Origin: Verrucomicrobia bacterium SCGC AAA164-E04
Lineage (GTDB): Bacteria > Verrucomicrobiota > Verrucomicrobiia > Limisphaerales > AAA164-E04
DNA: 64,000 nucleotides
Direction: 5' to 3'
NCBI GenBank assembly: GCA_000383715.1
Contig: KB911838.1
Coordinates: 255,655 to 319,654, forward strand
Shown: piece after piece, positions 46,991 through 56,548 of the stretch
Numbering within the stretch: position 1 is the stretch's first letter
Layout: each line of letters starts with the position of its first letter
Position numbers and translations under genes: made by a program
The notes under the pieces: model-generated
The model's database searches: none
Told to the model about the DNA's origin: nothing
The model's input: only the letters and a program-made list of their open reading frames with translations

Positions 46991-47350
46991 TCAGGAAGGC
47001 TTAGGAACATCTACACCCGGGAACAGTTCCTTGATTTTTTGCCTCAAGCGATCAGCATCCTGGGGTTGGAGCAAGCGTCGATGCACTCGTCGATCAACGC
47101 CATCCAACAGTTCCATCCAGTCATCAAATTCTGGTTTAAGGACAGGTTCCCAGTTGTCGTATCGTTTTTCACGATCAAAAAACCGCCAATTTCTGCCAAT
47201 TTTCTTGGCATACGCCTGCCTCTTTCGACCGTCCTCGAAACTACTTTTCCAACTGATCTCACCTTTTGCCATATATCTCTTGAGCAGAGTGTAATCAAAT
47301 AGTTTTAGATGTCGATGCATGACATTCCAAGCAAGTTTTTTCGAGTTCAT
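46991..47350 (-). CDS. Hypothetical 119-residue basic protein
   Basis: The protein is rich in Lys/Arg and aromatic residues (RHLKLFDYTLLKRYMAKGEISWKSSFEDGRKRQAYAKKIGRNW, in pieces) and shows no membrane segment. A predicted helical C-terminus ends in DVPKPS. It lies 52 bases upstream of the glycosyltransferase on the same strand, so both may be co-transcribed. No family is recognised. Shadows in three other frames cover it, but the coding pattern here is the most protein-like. Confidence 0.5.
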   Translation of the reverse strand: MNSKKLAWNVMHRHLKLFDYTLLKRYMAKGEISWKSSFEDGRKRQAYAKKIGRNWRFFDREKRYDNWEPVLKPEFDDWMELLDGVDRRVHRRLLQPQDADRLRQKIKELFPGVDVPKPS

Positions 47351-47409
47351 TCCCGGCTGCGTTCATCTTCTTTTTGACAATCGCAGCGTCCCACGCCAGT
47401 TTCAACAAC

Positions 47410-47772
47410 ATGCTTGGTCTCAAAATATGGAAAATATCAACAGCTCCGCTTGCTTTTCTCCTCATCGCGTTCTCATCGGGTTGTACGCAGGAAACGCAGA
47501 ACAAATTCAGTCGAGCCGTTCAAAACTGGACGGGCACCGATGGGGTATTGGAGGTTTATGCGGGGGAGAAGCTTGTGCATCGGTTTATCAAGATAGATAA
47601 ACTCTCAACCGCCGCATCCACTCAGGGGAAATCGGTTTCACGTCCTTACCGGTATGGATATGGAGTGGCAGATCTTAATTTCAATTTCAAGGCTGATGGA
47701 GGAGAGAAAAAGGTTTATTTCGAGTTCAGTGATTACTCGACCCATTACATTTTCTTTCAAAATCCACATTAA
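47410..47772 (+). CDS. Small lipoprotein of unknown function
   Basis: From the ATG at 47410, a signal sequence (LGLKIWKISTAPLAFLLIAFSSGC) ends in a lipobox cysteine, so the mature protein is a lipoprotein of about 95 residues. It has beta-strand segments (GVLEVYAGEKLVHRFIKI, KKVYFEFSDYSTHYIFF). It is divergent from the preceding gene and 92 bases before the transketolase. No family is recognised. Confidence 0.65.
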   Translation: MLGLKIWKISTAPLAFLLIAFSSGCTQETQNKFSRAVQNWTGTDGVLEVYAGEKLVHRFIKIDKLSTAASTQGKSVSRPYRYGYGVADLNFNFKADGGEKKVYFEFSDYSTHYIFFQNPH

Positions 47773-47864
47773 CCTCGGTCAATTCTTTCCTTCACATTTT
47801 CAGCTCTGACATTACAATTTCCTTTTCAATTTCTTTAATACTTAAAAACGAACGACTAAAATTT

Positions 47865-49922
47865 ATGGGATCAGAACCGATTGACGCAAAACCAATGGAA
47901 GCCCCAGCCTTAACGCCCTTGACTTTGAAGAATCGCTTGGCCGGCAATCCGGGACAGGCACCCAAATACGCTGCTACCGTCAAGAACAATGCGGGTGATG
48001 ATGTTATTCTCGGAGATCCCAAAGCCACTCGCGCTCTGGTAGCGCTCATGAATGTGCACGCCGTTAACGGAGGTGCAGCTTGTCACTGGGGAGGTCCTGC
48101 TGCATTGGCGGAAATCATGACTTCCATTCATGGATTGATGTTCTCAACGAATGATCGTCCGTGGTATGACGCCTATAATTTCGTCAATGATGCAGGGCAC
48201 ACGGAAAACGGGGTTTATGCCCTCCGCGCTAATTTGGGCTTTGATGGGTTGACATTTGAAGACCTGAGGGGATTTCGAAGTATCGAAAGTAAACTCACTG
48301 GTCACGGTGAGTCACATTTGAACCCCGAAGGTGTACTCCTCAGTAACGGACCTCTCAGCTCTGCGGTGGGGCAGTGTCAGGGACTTGCCATGGCTGACAA
48401 GACCGCCGGCAATGATCGTGTGACTGTATTGGTTCTTTCAGATGGTGCCTCCATGGAAGGTGAAGCCAAGGAGGCCTTTTCAGCGATCCCCGGTCTGGCC
48501 GCCAAAGGCAGGGTAAACCCTTTTGTCATGGTGCTCTCGGACAACCAGACCAAATTGTCGGGACGCATCCCGGCTGACTCTTTTGATATGGCTCCCTCTT
48601 TTGATGCCATGCAAATCCTGGGATGGAATGTAGTTGATGTCGAGCAGGGGCATGACTTGCAAACGGTTTACCAGGCGATTGATTCTGCTGTTGAATCCGC
48701 TCGAGCCGATTCCTCCAAACCTCTGCTCGTGCGGGTTAAAACTGTCAAGGGCTATGGTGTCAAGGCAACGGCTGAGAGCGCCAGCGGCGGTCACGGGTTT
48801 CCGCTGAAGGGTGGCGAAAAGATTCTTGATTTTGTGAATGAAATTTATGGCGGTGAAGCACCGGGTGAATTGGTAGTCTGGGCCAAAGAATTGCGAGCCA
48901 AATGGGAAGCGGATACCGCGGCCAAAGCCGCTGCATCGAGTGGGGCGCCAGCGGCCAAGAAAGGAAAGATCCAAGGTGGATTGGCTGAAGCTGCAATCCG
49001 GGCCGCCAAAGACGGGTATCCTGTTTACTCTGTATCATGTGATGTTCAAGGCTCTACTGGGATTGCTGCTTTTCAGGCGAATTTCCCTGATCGATTCGTC
49101 GAAGTGGGAATCGCTGAAGCAAACATGGTCAGTGTGGGAGCGGGCTACGCCAAGGCAGGTTATATTCCCATTGTAGACACCTTTGGTCAATTCGGTGTCA
49201 CTAAGGGGAACCTGCCTTTGACCATGGCTGCTTTGTCGCAGGCGCCTGTGATTGCGATTTTTTCTCATGTTGGTTTTCAGGATGCCGCGGATGGAGCAAG
49301 TCATCAGGCAACTACCTATTTTGCCGCTGTCAGTGCCATTCCACACACCGTGGCGATTGCGCCTTCTTGTGCAGGCGAAGCAGATGCTTTGATGTATGAA
49401 GCGATCAAGCGTTATGCAGAGGATCGTAAGGCGGGTAGAGACGGTGAAAACTACATTTTCTTTGTGGGGCGGGAAAATTATCCCATCCATTGGATCGAAG
49501 GTGCCGAATACCCCTGGGGCAAGGCGCAGGTTATCAGGGAAGGATCGGATGTTGTTCTGGTTGGTTGTGGACCGCTACTCAGCAAAGCGGTTCAGGCAGG
49601 TGAGCTGCTTGCTGAAAAGGGCGTCAATGCCACGGTCATCAGTAATCCATTTATCAATCGAGTTGATCTGGAGACCATCGCCCCGCTCGTCAGCACAGCC
49701 AATGGGCGCGTGGTGACGATTGAAGACCATCAGGTTTCCTGTGGTATGGGTTCACAGCTCTCGCATGCTCTATCTCGCAACGGTATCTCTCATCGTGTTG
49801 TCAGTCTTGGGATCGAGGGCGAATTCGGGCAGTCTGCCTACATGGCGGAACACCTTTATCAACGCCACGGTCTGACGGCCGAAAAAATGGCTGAAGCGGC
49901 ACAGGGGTTGCTCGTTTCTTGA
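47865..49922 (+). CDS. tkt: Transketolase family enzyme
   Basis: The 685-residue thiamine diphosphate enzyme joins a transketolase N-domain (HWGGPAALAEIMTSIHGLMF, GHGESHLNPEGVLLSNGPLS, SDGASMEGEAKEAF ... SDNQTKLSG) to pyrimidine and C-domains (GIAEANMVSVGAGYAKAGYIP, HVGFQDAADGASHQ, ITFEDHQV-like VTIEDHQVSCGMGS). The usual GDG box is SDG here and the loop around HGE is altered, so it is a divergent variant compared with E. coli TktA. It should move two-carbon units between sugar phosphates. It may be the only transketolase in the genome or a paralogue. Confidence 0.85.
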   Translation: MGSEPIDAKPMEAPALTPLTLKNRLAGNPGQAPKYAATVKNNAGDDVILGDPKATRALVALMNVHAVNGGAACHWGGPAALAEIMTSIHGLMFSTNDRPWYDAYNFVNDAGHTENGVYALRANLGFDGLTFEDLRGFRSIESKLTGHGESHLNPEGVLLSNGPLSSAVGQCQGLAMADKTAGNDRVTVLVLSDGASMEGEAKEAFSAIPGLAAKGRVNPFVMVLSDNQTKLSGRIPADSFDMAPSFDAMQILGWNVVDVEQGHDLQTVYQAIDSAVESARADSSKPLLVRVKTVKGYGVKATAESASGGHGFPLKGGEKILDFVNEIYGGEAPGELVVWAKELRAKWEADTAAKAAASSGAPAAKKGKIQGGLAEAAIRAAKDGYPVYSVSCDVQGSTGIAAFQANFPDRFVEVGIAEANMVSVGAGYAKAGYIPIVDTFGQFGVTKGNLPLTMAALSQAPVIAIFSHVGFQDAADGASHQATTYFAAVSAIPHTVAIAPSCAGEADALMYEAIKRYAEDRKAGRDGENYIFFVGRENYPIHWIEGAEYPWGKAQVIREGSDVVLVGCGPLLSKAVQAGELLAEKGVNATVISNPFINRVDLETIAPLVSTANGRVVTIEDHQVSCGMGSQLSHALSRNGISHRVVSLGIEGEFGQSAYMAEHLYQRHGLTAEKMAEAAQGLLVS

Positions 49923-49962
49923 ACTTAAATTTGCTTCGTTAACAAAATAAACAATCTTCGAT

Positions 49963-51387
49963 ATGAAAAAATGGCATTATCTGGCCCTTGCGGGTCTTAC
50001 CTTGGCGTTGGGAACCCAAGCAGCTGATCTGGCCTACCCTCCCGAATCAGCTTTTAAACGCATTGTCCTTGCTGAAAACCCGAAGAAAGACCCCAAGGGT
50101 ATTGTGGATCCCATGGAGTTGTCGGTGGCCAGCGACGGGCGTGTTTTCTTTGCTGAACGACGCGGCTTTGTTAAATATCTGGATCCTGCGTCAGGTGAAG
50201 TGCACACGGTTGGTAAAGTAGAGGTGTTTACCGGTTTGGAGGACGGTCTGCTGGGAATGACTTTGGACCCGCACTTCGAAGACAATGGGTGGATTTATTT
50301 GTTTCATTCACATCCTGAGCTCGAAGAAAACCATGTCTCACGTTTTACGATCAAGGATGGCCACTTGGGCCTCGCCAGCATCAAAACACTTATTCGTATC
50401 AAGACCCAGCGACTACAATGTTGTCACTCGGGTGGTTCCTTGAACTTTGATGGTGATGGGAATCTTTATGCATCAGTCGGAGATAATACGAACCCTTTCG
50501 AATCAGACGGATTCAGCCCCAGTGACGAGCGAGCAGAGCGCTTCCCATGGGATGCTCAGAAATCCTCCTCCAACATGAATGACCTGCGTGGAAAGATCCT
50601 GCGTGTGCACCCTCTGGCGGATGGTACTGCTGAAATACCCGATGGGAACCTTTTCCCCAAGGATGGCAGCAAAGGGCGTCCTGAAATTTATGTCATGGGG
50701 AATCGGAATCCTTATCGCATCTCCATTGACCAACGAACGGGGTTTCTCTACTGGGGTGAAGTGGGTCCTGACGCCGGAAGCCTGAAGCCCGGCCGTGGCC
50801 CAGCCGGTTTTGATGAGATTAATCAGGCACGCCATGCCGGTTTTTTTGGCTGGCCTTACTTCATTGGGAACAATAAAGCCTATACGCGTTACGATTTTGA
50901 AAACAAGAAGCCATTGGAGCCCTGGGATCCTGACAAGCCACTCAACCTGTCGCCTAACAATACAGGTGGCAAAGAATTACCGCCTGCCCAACCTGCATTC
51001 ATTTACTACCCGCATTCGCTTTCGGCCAGATTCCCTGCAGTGAACGCAGGCGGTGGACGAACCGCGATGGCAGGCCCTGTTTACTATCATGAGGACAGCC
51101 TTGAATCATCTCATAAGCTTCCTGCCGTCTTTGATCATCACCTGTTCATCTATGAATGGTCACGCAATTGGATCATTGCCGTGAAGCTCGGTGAGGATGA
51201 ATCGATTGGGAACCCACGTAAAGATCTCCATCGTTTCCTGCCAGGCATGACATTCAAGCGTCCAATGGATATGGAACTTGGGCCTGACGGCTGTCTTTAC
51301 GTCATTCAGTGGGGCACTCAGTGGGGTGATAACAGTGATACGCAGATCATTCGTATCGAATACCACGGTGACGCCTCCGCTGGTTAG
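49963..51387 (+). CDS. PQQ-dependent glucose/sorbosone dehydrogenase-like secreted protein
   Basis: The 474-residue protein has a signal peptide (LALAGLTLALGTQA). The GSDH six-bladed propeller follows with ELSVASDGRVFFAERRG, EDGLLGMTLDPHF, CCHSGGSLNFDGDGNLYASVGDN, RGKILRVHPL, VMGNRNPYRISID and WGEVGPDAG. The CCHSGG segment is typical of the versions that are fused to cytochrome c or ThuA domains in PVC bacteria; here no such domain follows. It is probably a periplasmic sugar dehydrogenase-like protein, substrate unknown. Confidence 0.88.
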   Translation: MKKWHYLALAGLTLALGTQAADLAYPPESAFKRIVLAENPKKDPKGIVDPMELSVASDGRVFFAERRGFVKYLDPASGEVHTVGKVEVFTGLEDGLLGMTLDPHFEDNGWIYLFHSHPELEENHVSRFTIKDGHLGLASIKTLIRIKTQRLQCCHSGGSLNFDGDGNLYASVGDNTNPFESDGFSPSDERAERFPWDAQKSSSNMNDLRGKILRVHPLADGTAEIPDGNLFPKDGSKGRPEIYVMGNRNPYRISIDQRTGFLYWGEVGPDAGSLKPGRGPAGFDEINQARHAGFFGWPYFIGNNKAYTRYDFENKKPLEPWDPDKPLNLSPNNTGGKELPPAQPAFIYYPHSLSARFPAVNAGGGRTAMAGPVYYHEDSLESSHKLPAVFDHHLFIYEWSRNWIIAVKLGEDESIGNPRKDLHRFLPGMTFKRPMDMELGPDGCLYVIQWGTQWGDNSDTQIIRIEYHGDASAG

Positions 51388-51403
51388 GCGAGGAAACCTC
51401 ATT

Positions 51404-52333
51404 ATGGTGCAGGCTTTTGATCATTTGTTGGATGCAACGATTGAACATCTCGAGACTTTAAAGTCTGATGGGCAGTCCTCCGTTCTCATGGAGGATGGGT
51501 CCATGGAATTACTTAGAAAAATGGTTCATTCCGCCAAGCACAAGCCGAGAACCACCGTTGAGCAGAAGTTTAAACCAAGAAAAAACCCAATTCCTGAAAC
51601 ACGAAAATTGGACGCTACAGTTTCTGTGGCGCCATCCCAAGCCATCGAATTGGCACAGGAAGAAAAGGACCTGATTGGTTGCGTTGAGGATTGGCCTGAT
51701 CTTGCCCCTGATCAAAAAGAGGTTGCGATGGCAAAACTCCGAAAACAAGCTGAGGAGTGCCAGCGTTGCAGCCATCTCGTGGAATCGAGAACGCAAGTGG
51801 TTTTTGGGGTTGGAAACGTGCATGCCGATTTGATGCTTGTCGGAGAAGCTCCTGGGATGGATGAGGATCGCGAAGGCAAGCCTTTTGTTGGTAAAGCAGG
51901 CCAGTTACTTACAAAAATCATCGATACGATGGGGCTTTCAAGGGATCGCATTTATATCGGCAATGTTCTCAAATGTCGTCCCGATACTCCAGGGCGCTCC
52001 TTTGGCAATCGCAAGCCGACCCCGATGGAAATGCAAACTTGCTGGCCTTACTTGATGGAGCAAATCAAAATCATTCGCCCTCGGGTTCTGGTTGCATTGG
52101 GGACAACGGCTGTGGACGGATTACTGGGGGAAAAGTCCCTCGGCATCACCCGACTGCGTGGCCGGTTTCAAGATTTTCGCGGTATACCTGTCATGCCGAC
52201 TTACCACCCAGCTTACGTACTTCGCAATCCGGCCAAAGCCATTAAAAGGCAGGTCTGGGAGGACATGCTTCAAGTGATGGAACACTTGGGTATGACTGTT
52301 TCGGCTAAGCAGCGTCAGTTTTTTACCAAATAA
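51404..52333 (+). CDS. Family 4 uracil-DNA glycosylase with N-terminal extension
   Basis: The ATG at 51404 is preceded by AGGAAA at about 9 bases; an earlier start at 51278 would overlap the previous gene by 110 bases. The catalytic part starts at about residue 110, with the iron-sulfur cysteines CQRC plus C in NVLKCRP and TCWPYL. Motif A is GEAPGMDEDREGKPFVGKAGQLL and motif B HPAY. The first 110 residues are a basic, low-complexity extension. It removes uracil from DNA. Confidence 0.88.
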   Translation: MVQAFDHLLDATIEHLETLKSDGQSSVLMEDGSMELLRKMVHSAKHKPRTTVEQKFKPRKNPIPETRKLDATVSVAPSQAIELAQEEKDLIGCVEDWPDLAPDQKEVAMAKLRKQAEECQRCSHLVESRTQVVFGVGNVHADLMLVGEAPGMDEDREGKPFVGKAGQLLTKIIDTMGLSRDRIYIGNVLKCRPDTPGRSFGNRKPTPMEMQTCWPYLMEQIKIIRPRVLVALGTTAVDGLLGEKSLGITRLRGRFQDFRGIPVMPTYHPAYVLRNPAKAIKRQVWEDMLQVMEHLGMTVSAKQRQFFTK

Positions 52334-52358
52334 GATTTAATCATTTTCATTTATTTCC

Positions 52359-54779
52359 ATGAGTCGCGTTTCACCTCTTAAAATAAACCAGCTTACCAAT
52401 CGCTGTTCCACCAAGGATCTTTCATTTCGCACGACCAAAGATCTCAAGCCTGTGCGTGATGTCATAGGGCAGGACCGTGCCGTTGAAGCTCTCAAGTTTG
52501 GAGTGGAAATTGGATCAGAGGGCTACAATCTTTTCGTGCTCGGACCCTCCGGTTACGGGCGCCACTCGGTTGTCCAAAATTATTTGAACCGTCTGGCAAA
52601 AACGAAACCGGTTCCCTCCGACTGGTGTTATGTCAACAACTTTGTCGACTCCTACAAACCCCTTCTGTTGAAACTCCCTTCTGGAACAGGGCGCAAATTG
52701 GCAGAGGACATGGATCGTTTAGTAGAGGATTTCCGTAACTCAGTTCCTGCCGCATTTGAAAACGACAAATACCGGATGCGTCGACAGGAAATTGAACACG
52801 AAGTTTCAGAACAACAGGACAAGGCTCTTGAAGCCGTCAAAAAACGGGCCAAGAAAAAAAACATTACTTTGATTCAAACGCCCAGTGGCATCGCGCTTTC
52901 GCCGACCAAAGCAGGCGAGATACTCGATCAGGATGCATTTCGTAAATTGCCCGTAAAAGAGCGTAAGAAGCTTCAAAAAGATATCACTGCACTGCAGGCT
53001 GATATTGAAAAGATCATTCACCATATTCCCCGTATTCGTCGATCTATTCAACGTAAGGTCAAAGATCTGAACCAAGCTGTGACGCGTGCAGCTGTTTCAG
53101 GGTTGATTGAGGATTTGAAACAAGAATACAGCGCGATGCATAATGTGCAGGATTACCTCGACAAAGTTCAGGAAGACGTCGTTGAAAGCGCAGAGGAGCT
53201 TTTTCTATCAAAGGAAGGACCAGGGCAGGGGGGAGGCAATATGCCCACCGAGGAAATGCAGGTAGCCTCGATGGTTAGATACCGTGTCAATGTCCTTGTT
53301 GACCATGGTGAGACCAAGGGTACCCCGGTACTTTATGAAGACAATCCCTGCTACAATAACCTCGTCGGTCGTGTCGAACACATTTCCCATATGGGGACAC
53401 TTCTCACTGATTTTACATTGATCAAACCCGGCATGCTTCACTTGGCTAACGGTGGCTACCTGGTCATTGATGCGATGCAGCTCTTGATGCAGCCATTCGC
53501 CTGGGATTCGCTCAAACGTTGTTTAAGATCGCGAGAAATAAGAGTCGAATCCTTGGGGCAATCGCTGAGTCTGGTCAGCACGGTTTCGCTCGAACCTGAA
53601 CCACTTCCCCTGGATGTGAAAGTGGTATTGGTGGGAGATCGCATGCTTTATTACATGTTGCACGACCTCGATCCTGAGTTTTCGGATTTATTCAAAGTTG
53701 CGGTTGATTTTGAAGATCATATGGATCGTTCTCCCAGGAATGTTCAAATGTATGCGCGTTTGATTGCTACATTGATTCAGAAAGATGACTTGATGCCATT
53801 TGACAGAGGTGCCGTGGCGCGAGTGATTGAATTTAGCTCCCGCCATGCCGAAGACGCCGAAAAGCTAACCATGGAAATGCGGTCCGTAGCGGATCTATTG
53901 CGAGAATCCAATTATTGGGCCAGGCAGGGAAAAGCAACTTTGGTGAAGTCAGATCATGTTCAGAACGCCATTGATCAGGCGGCCCGTCGACTGGGACGCA
54001 TTCAAACTCGCTGGCGAGAGGAAACGGTCAAGGGCACTTTTATCATTGAAACTGAGGGTGAACGTGTAGGGCAGATTAATGCTTTGTCGGTCATTCAGCT
54101 GGGTGGACACGCATTCGGACATCCGGGCCGCATTACAGCTCAGGTTCGCATGGGAGGTGGGGAAGTCATCGATATCGAGCGTGAAGTAAACCTCGGGGGT
54201 TCTTTGCATTCCAAGGGGATGATGATTCTTTCGGGGTATCTCATGGGCCATTTTGTTGCAGATAAGCCTTTGTCACTTTCCGCCAGTCTGGTGTTTGAAC
54301 AATCTTACAATGGAGTGGATGGAGACAGCGCTTCCTCAACTGAACTTTATGCCCTTCTCTCTGCTCTGTCGGGATTGCCGATTAAACAAACATTCGCTGT
54401 GACAGGAGCTCTGAGTCAAATGGGAGAAGTTCAGGCCATCGGTGGTGTGAATGAAAAGATTGAGGGCTTCTTCGAATTGTGCAAAGCACGGGGTTTTACG
54501 GGAGATCAGGGAGTCTTGATTCCTGCAGCCAATGTAAACCATCTTATGTTAAACCCAGAGGTTACCGACGCCGTGCGTCAGAAAAAATTTCATATTTATC
54601 CTATTTGTCATGTGAACGAAGGGATTTCTGTTTTGACGGGAGTGCCTGCTGGAAAGCGAAATGCCAAGGGGCTTTTTCCCAAGAATACCGTGAACGGTTT
54701 AGTTGAGCGTCGTTTGGTGGCTTTTGCTGAACAATCCAGAGCCTTTCATGCCAATGATGGCAAGGATGAAAAGAAATGA
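52359..54779 (+). CDS. Lon-like ATP-dependent protease family protein
   Basis: The 806-residue protein has an AAA region with a Walker A-like GPSGYGRHS in which the usual lysine is arginine. A long insert and coiled coil follow (about 100-290), then the sensor and lid region. The C-terminal Lon protease domain has catalytic S657 (GVDGDSASSTEL) and K700 (GGVNEKIEGFF), 43 residues apart as in Lon. This subgroup of about 800 residues is common in bacteria, distinct from classical Lon. It overlaps the universal stress protein gene by 4 bases, so the two are coupled. Confidence 0.9.
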   Translation: MSRVSPLKINQLTNRCSTKDLSFRTTKDLKPVRDVIGQDRAVEALKFGVEIGSEGYNLFVLGPSGYGRHSVVQNYLNRLAKTKPVPSDWCYVNNFVDSYKPLLLKLPSGTGRKLAEDMDRLVEDFRNSVPAAFENDKYRMRRQEIEHEVSEQQDKALEAVKKRAKKKNITLIQTPSGIALSPTKAGEILDQDAFRKLPVKERKKLQKDITALQADIEKIIHHIPRIRRSIQRKVKDLNQAVTRAAVSGLIEDLKQEYSAMHNVQDYLDKVQEDVVESAEELFLSKEGPGQGGGNMPTEEMQVASMVRYRVNVLVDHGETKGTPVLYEDNPCYNNLVGRVEHISHMGTLLTDFTLIKPGMLHLANGGYLVIDAMQLLMQPFAWDSLKRCLRSREIRVESLGQSLSLVSTVSLEPEPLPLDVKVVLVGDRMLYYMLHDLDPEFSDLFKVAVDFEDHMDRSPRNVQMYARLIATLIQKDDLMPFDRGAVARVIEFSSRHAEDAEKLTMEMRSVADLLRESNYWARQGKATLVKSDHVQNAIDQAARRLGRIQTRWREETVKGTFIIETEGERVGQINALSVIQLGGHAFGHPGRITAQVRMGGGEVIDIEREVNLGGSLHSKGMMILSGYLMGHFVADKPLSLSASLVFEQSYNGVDGDSASSTELYALLSALSGLPIKQTFAVTGALSQMGEVQAIGGVNEKIEGFFELCKARGFTGDQGVLIPAANVNHLMLNPEVTDAVRQKKFHIYPICHVNEGISVLTGVPAGKRNAKGLFPKNTVNGLVERRLVAFAEQSRAFHANDGKDEKK

Positions 54780-55627
54780 ACAGCAAGCGAATCCTCATTG
54801 CTCTGGATTCATCTTCTCAGAGCCTTTCTGCCCTGGATGCGGCTGTTGAAATTGCGCATCAGCGTGGCTGCGAATTATTGGGTGTGTTTATTGAAGACGC
54901 CGAACTTCTCCGGGTGACGCAGTGCGATGTGGCCCGCGAGGTCGGAGCCTCGGCAGCTCAGTCCAGAAATCTTCAGCATGCGGAGATTGAATCCATATTT
55001 CGTTCTCTTGCAGCGCATGCGAGGCAATCCCTTGAGATTGCTGCTGAGCGTAAAAGGATCCCTTGGGATTTTCAGGTGATCCGAGGACAGGTTGATGAGA
55101 CTTTGACGGAACTCATGAAAGAGGTAGAGGTGACTGCACTGGGATCGTTGAGCTCCCGGTGGCCTGCGACGAGTGGTTTTGGTTCCACTGCGTTGAACGT
55201 CCTGAAAAAATCCAAAGGAGGGGTGTTTATTGCACGCAATGGGAACTCGATTCTTTTTCCTGTCACGGTGGTGAGCCGCACTTTGGAGGAAAGTCGTATG
55301 GCGCTGGAAACTGCCTTCAGTATGGGTAACTTGTGCCATCACTATTTCAATGTGCTTTATTTGCCGGGAGATGACCCTTTGCAAGAGTTGGAACTGCGTC
55401 AATGGCTCACGCAGGTAAGTCAGGATAAGGCAGTTTTGTTTCGTATGTATGTGATCACTCCTCCGACCATGATGAACCTTGCTGGATACCTGCAGGCTTT
55501 TCGGCCCGGAACGTTGATCCTGCCCGATATTCCATGGCTCAAGAAGGCTCGATTTTTGAAGCAAGTTCAAACTCTTGATTGCCCGGTTTATCTCATTCGA
55601 GGAATGGAAGAAATGGAGACAAGTTGA
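54776..55627 (+). CDS. Universal stress protein family
   Basis: The N-terminal UspA-like fold is seen as KRILIALDSSSQSLSALDAAVEIAHQRGCELLGVFIEDAELL. At 283 residues it is longer than a single Usp domain, but the second half lacks a clear second ATP-binding loop (G-x2-G-x9-G). It starts within the last codons of the Lon-like gene, which suggests a shared stress role, inferred from layout only. Confidence 0.75.
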   Translation: MNSKRILIALDSSSQSLSALDAAVEIAHQRGCELLGVFIEDAELLRVTQCDVAREVGASAAQSRNLQHAEIESIFRSLAAHARQSLEIAAERKRIPWDFQVIRGQVDETLTELMKEVEVTALGSLSSRWPATSGFGSTALNVLKKSKGGVFIARNGNSILFPVTVVSRTLEESRMALETAFSMGNLCHHYFNVLYLPGDDPLQELELRQWLTQVSQDKAVLFRMYVITPPTMMNLAGYLQAFRPGTLILPDIPWLKKARFLKQVQTLDCPVYLIRGMEEMETS

Positions 55628-55769
55628 TTTTAGATTTCGACCGCTGTGTTGCTGTAGACCTTTTGCCAATGATCTCTCCAACGATGTGGAATCAAGTCAC
55701 AAAGGTTTCCAGTTTTTAATCCAATCTTTCCGTGATTCATTGGTACGCAGGGTCATGTTGCTTCTCTAT

Positions 55770-55799
55770 AAAAAAAACGCGGCCCTTTTCAGAACCGCG
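55770..55799 (-). terminator. Intrinsic terminator for the DUF1080 gene
   Basis: On the minus strand CGCGGTTC pairs with GGGCCGCG (two G-U pairs) around a TGAAAA loop, followed by eight T. It lies 32 bases past the DUF1080 stop. Confidence 0.88.
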
Positions 55800-55831
55800 G
55801 TCAATCTGTGGTCAGGTGAAATGCTCCAAGT

Positions 55832-56548
55832 TTATTTCACTTCGCGGATCTTCACATTGCGAAAGGCAACCTCATTGCCGTGATCCTGAAGGCAGATATG
55901 ACCTTTCTTTGATTTTCCGAACTTTGAAAATGCAGCAAATTTACTTTTTGCAACGCGTTCATCCCAGTCCTTGCTTCCTTTCACATATTCACAATACTTC
56001 ACACCATTCATGTATTGTTCGCATTTTTCAGGGGTAATCAGGATACGTAACTGGTTCCATTGACCGGCTGGTTTGGTGGCATCTTTTTCTGAATTGTACA
56101 GCTGATAAAGCCATCCAGACAGTTGCGGGTCATGCCCGTCCACATTGTCTTGAATCTGAATTTCGGGTCCACTTCGCCAAGGCGTGGATTCTTCTTCGGT
56201 GACGTGAAACATCAAGCCGCTGTTTCCGCCCTTGGAAATCTTATATTCGAGTTGAAGTTCAAAGCTGTCGTACTGTTTTTTGGTAACGATATCTCCTGCG
56301 CTTTTGCCGGCTCGCACGAATGCCCCTTCTTTGACTTGCCAGCCATCACTGACCGAGTCTTTTTTGAAGTTGCGCCATTTGTTTAATCTTTTACCGTTGA
56401 AGAGTAATTTCCAACCATCTTTGCGCTCCTGCTTGGAAAGCTTGTTGTGCTCGCTCTTTTGAGCTTTTACGTTTGCTGATGATGCGAAGGTCGCCGCAGC
56501 GATAGCCATCACACAGGTCCATTTCAATGATTTTTGAATTATATTCAT
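55832..56548 (-). CDS. DUF1080 (3-keto-disaccharide hydrolase-like) secreted protein
   Basis: The 238-residue protein has a signal peptide (AIAAATFASSANVKA). A concanavalin-like domain follows with GWKLLFNGKRLNKWRNF, WQVKEGAFVRAG, FELQLEYKISKGGNSGLMFHV and HICLQDHGNEVAFRNVKIREV at the end. DUF1080 proteins have been shown to act as 3-keto-glycoside hydrolases in some bacteria; others are unknown. It is alone between a convergent stress-protein gene and a 575-base gap (56549-57123) in which no gene could be supported. Confidence 0.9.
   Translation of the reverse strand: MNIIQKSLKWTCVMAIAAATFASSANVKAQKSEHNKLSKQERKDGWKLLFNGKRLNKWRNFKKDSVSDGWQVKEGAFVRAGKSAGDIVTKKQYDSFELQLEYKISKGGNSGLMFHVTEEESTPWRSGPEIQIQDNVDGHDPQLSGWLYQLYNSEKDATKPAGQWNQLRILITPEKCEQYMNGVKYCEYVKGSKDWDERVAKSKFAAFSKFGKSKKGHICLQDHGNEVAFRNVKIREVK

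Noticed and set aside
54875..55681. 268-codon minus-strand frame
   Set aside because: Antisense to the universal stress protein gene.
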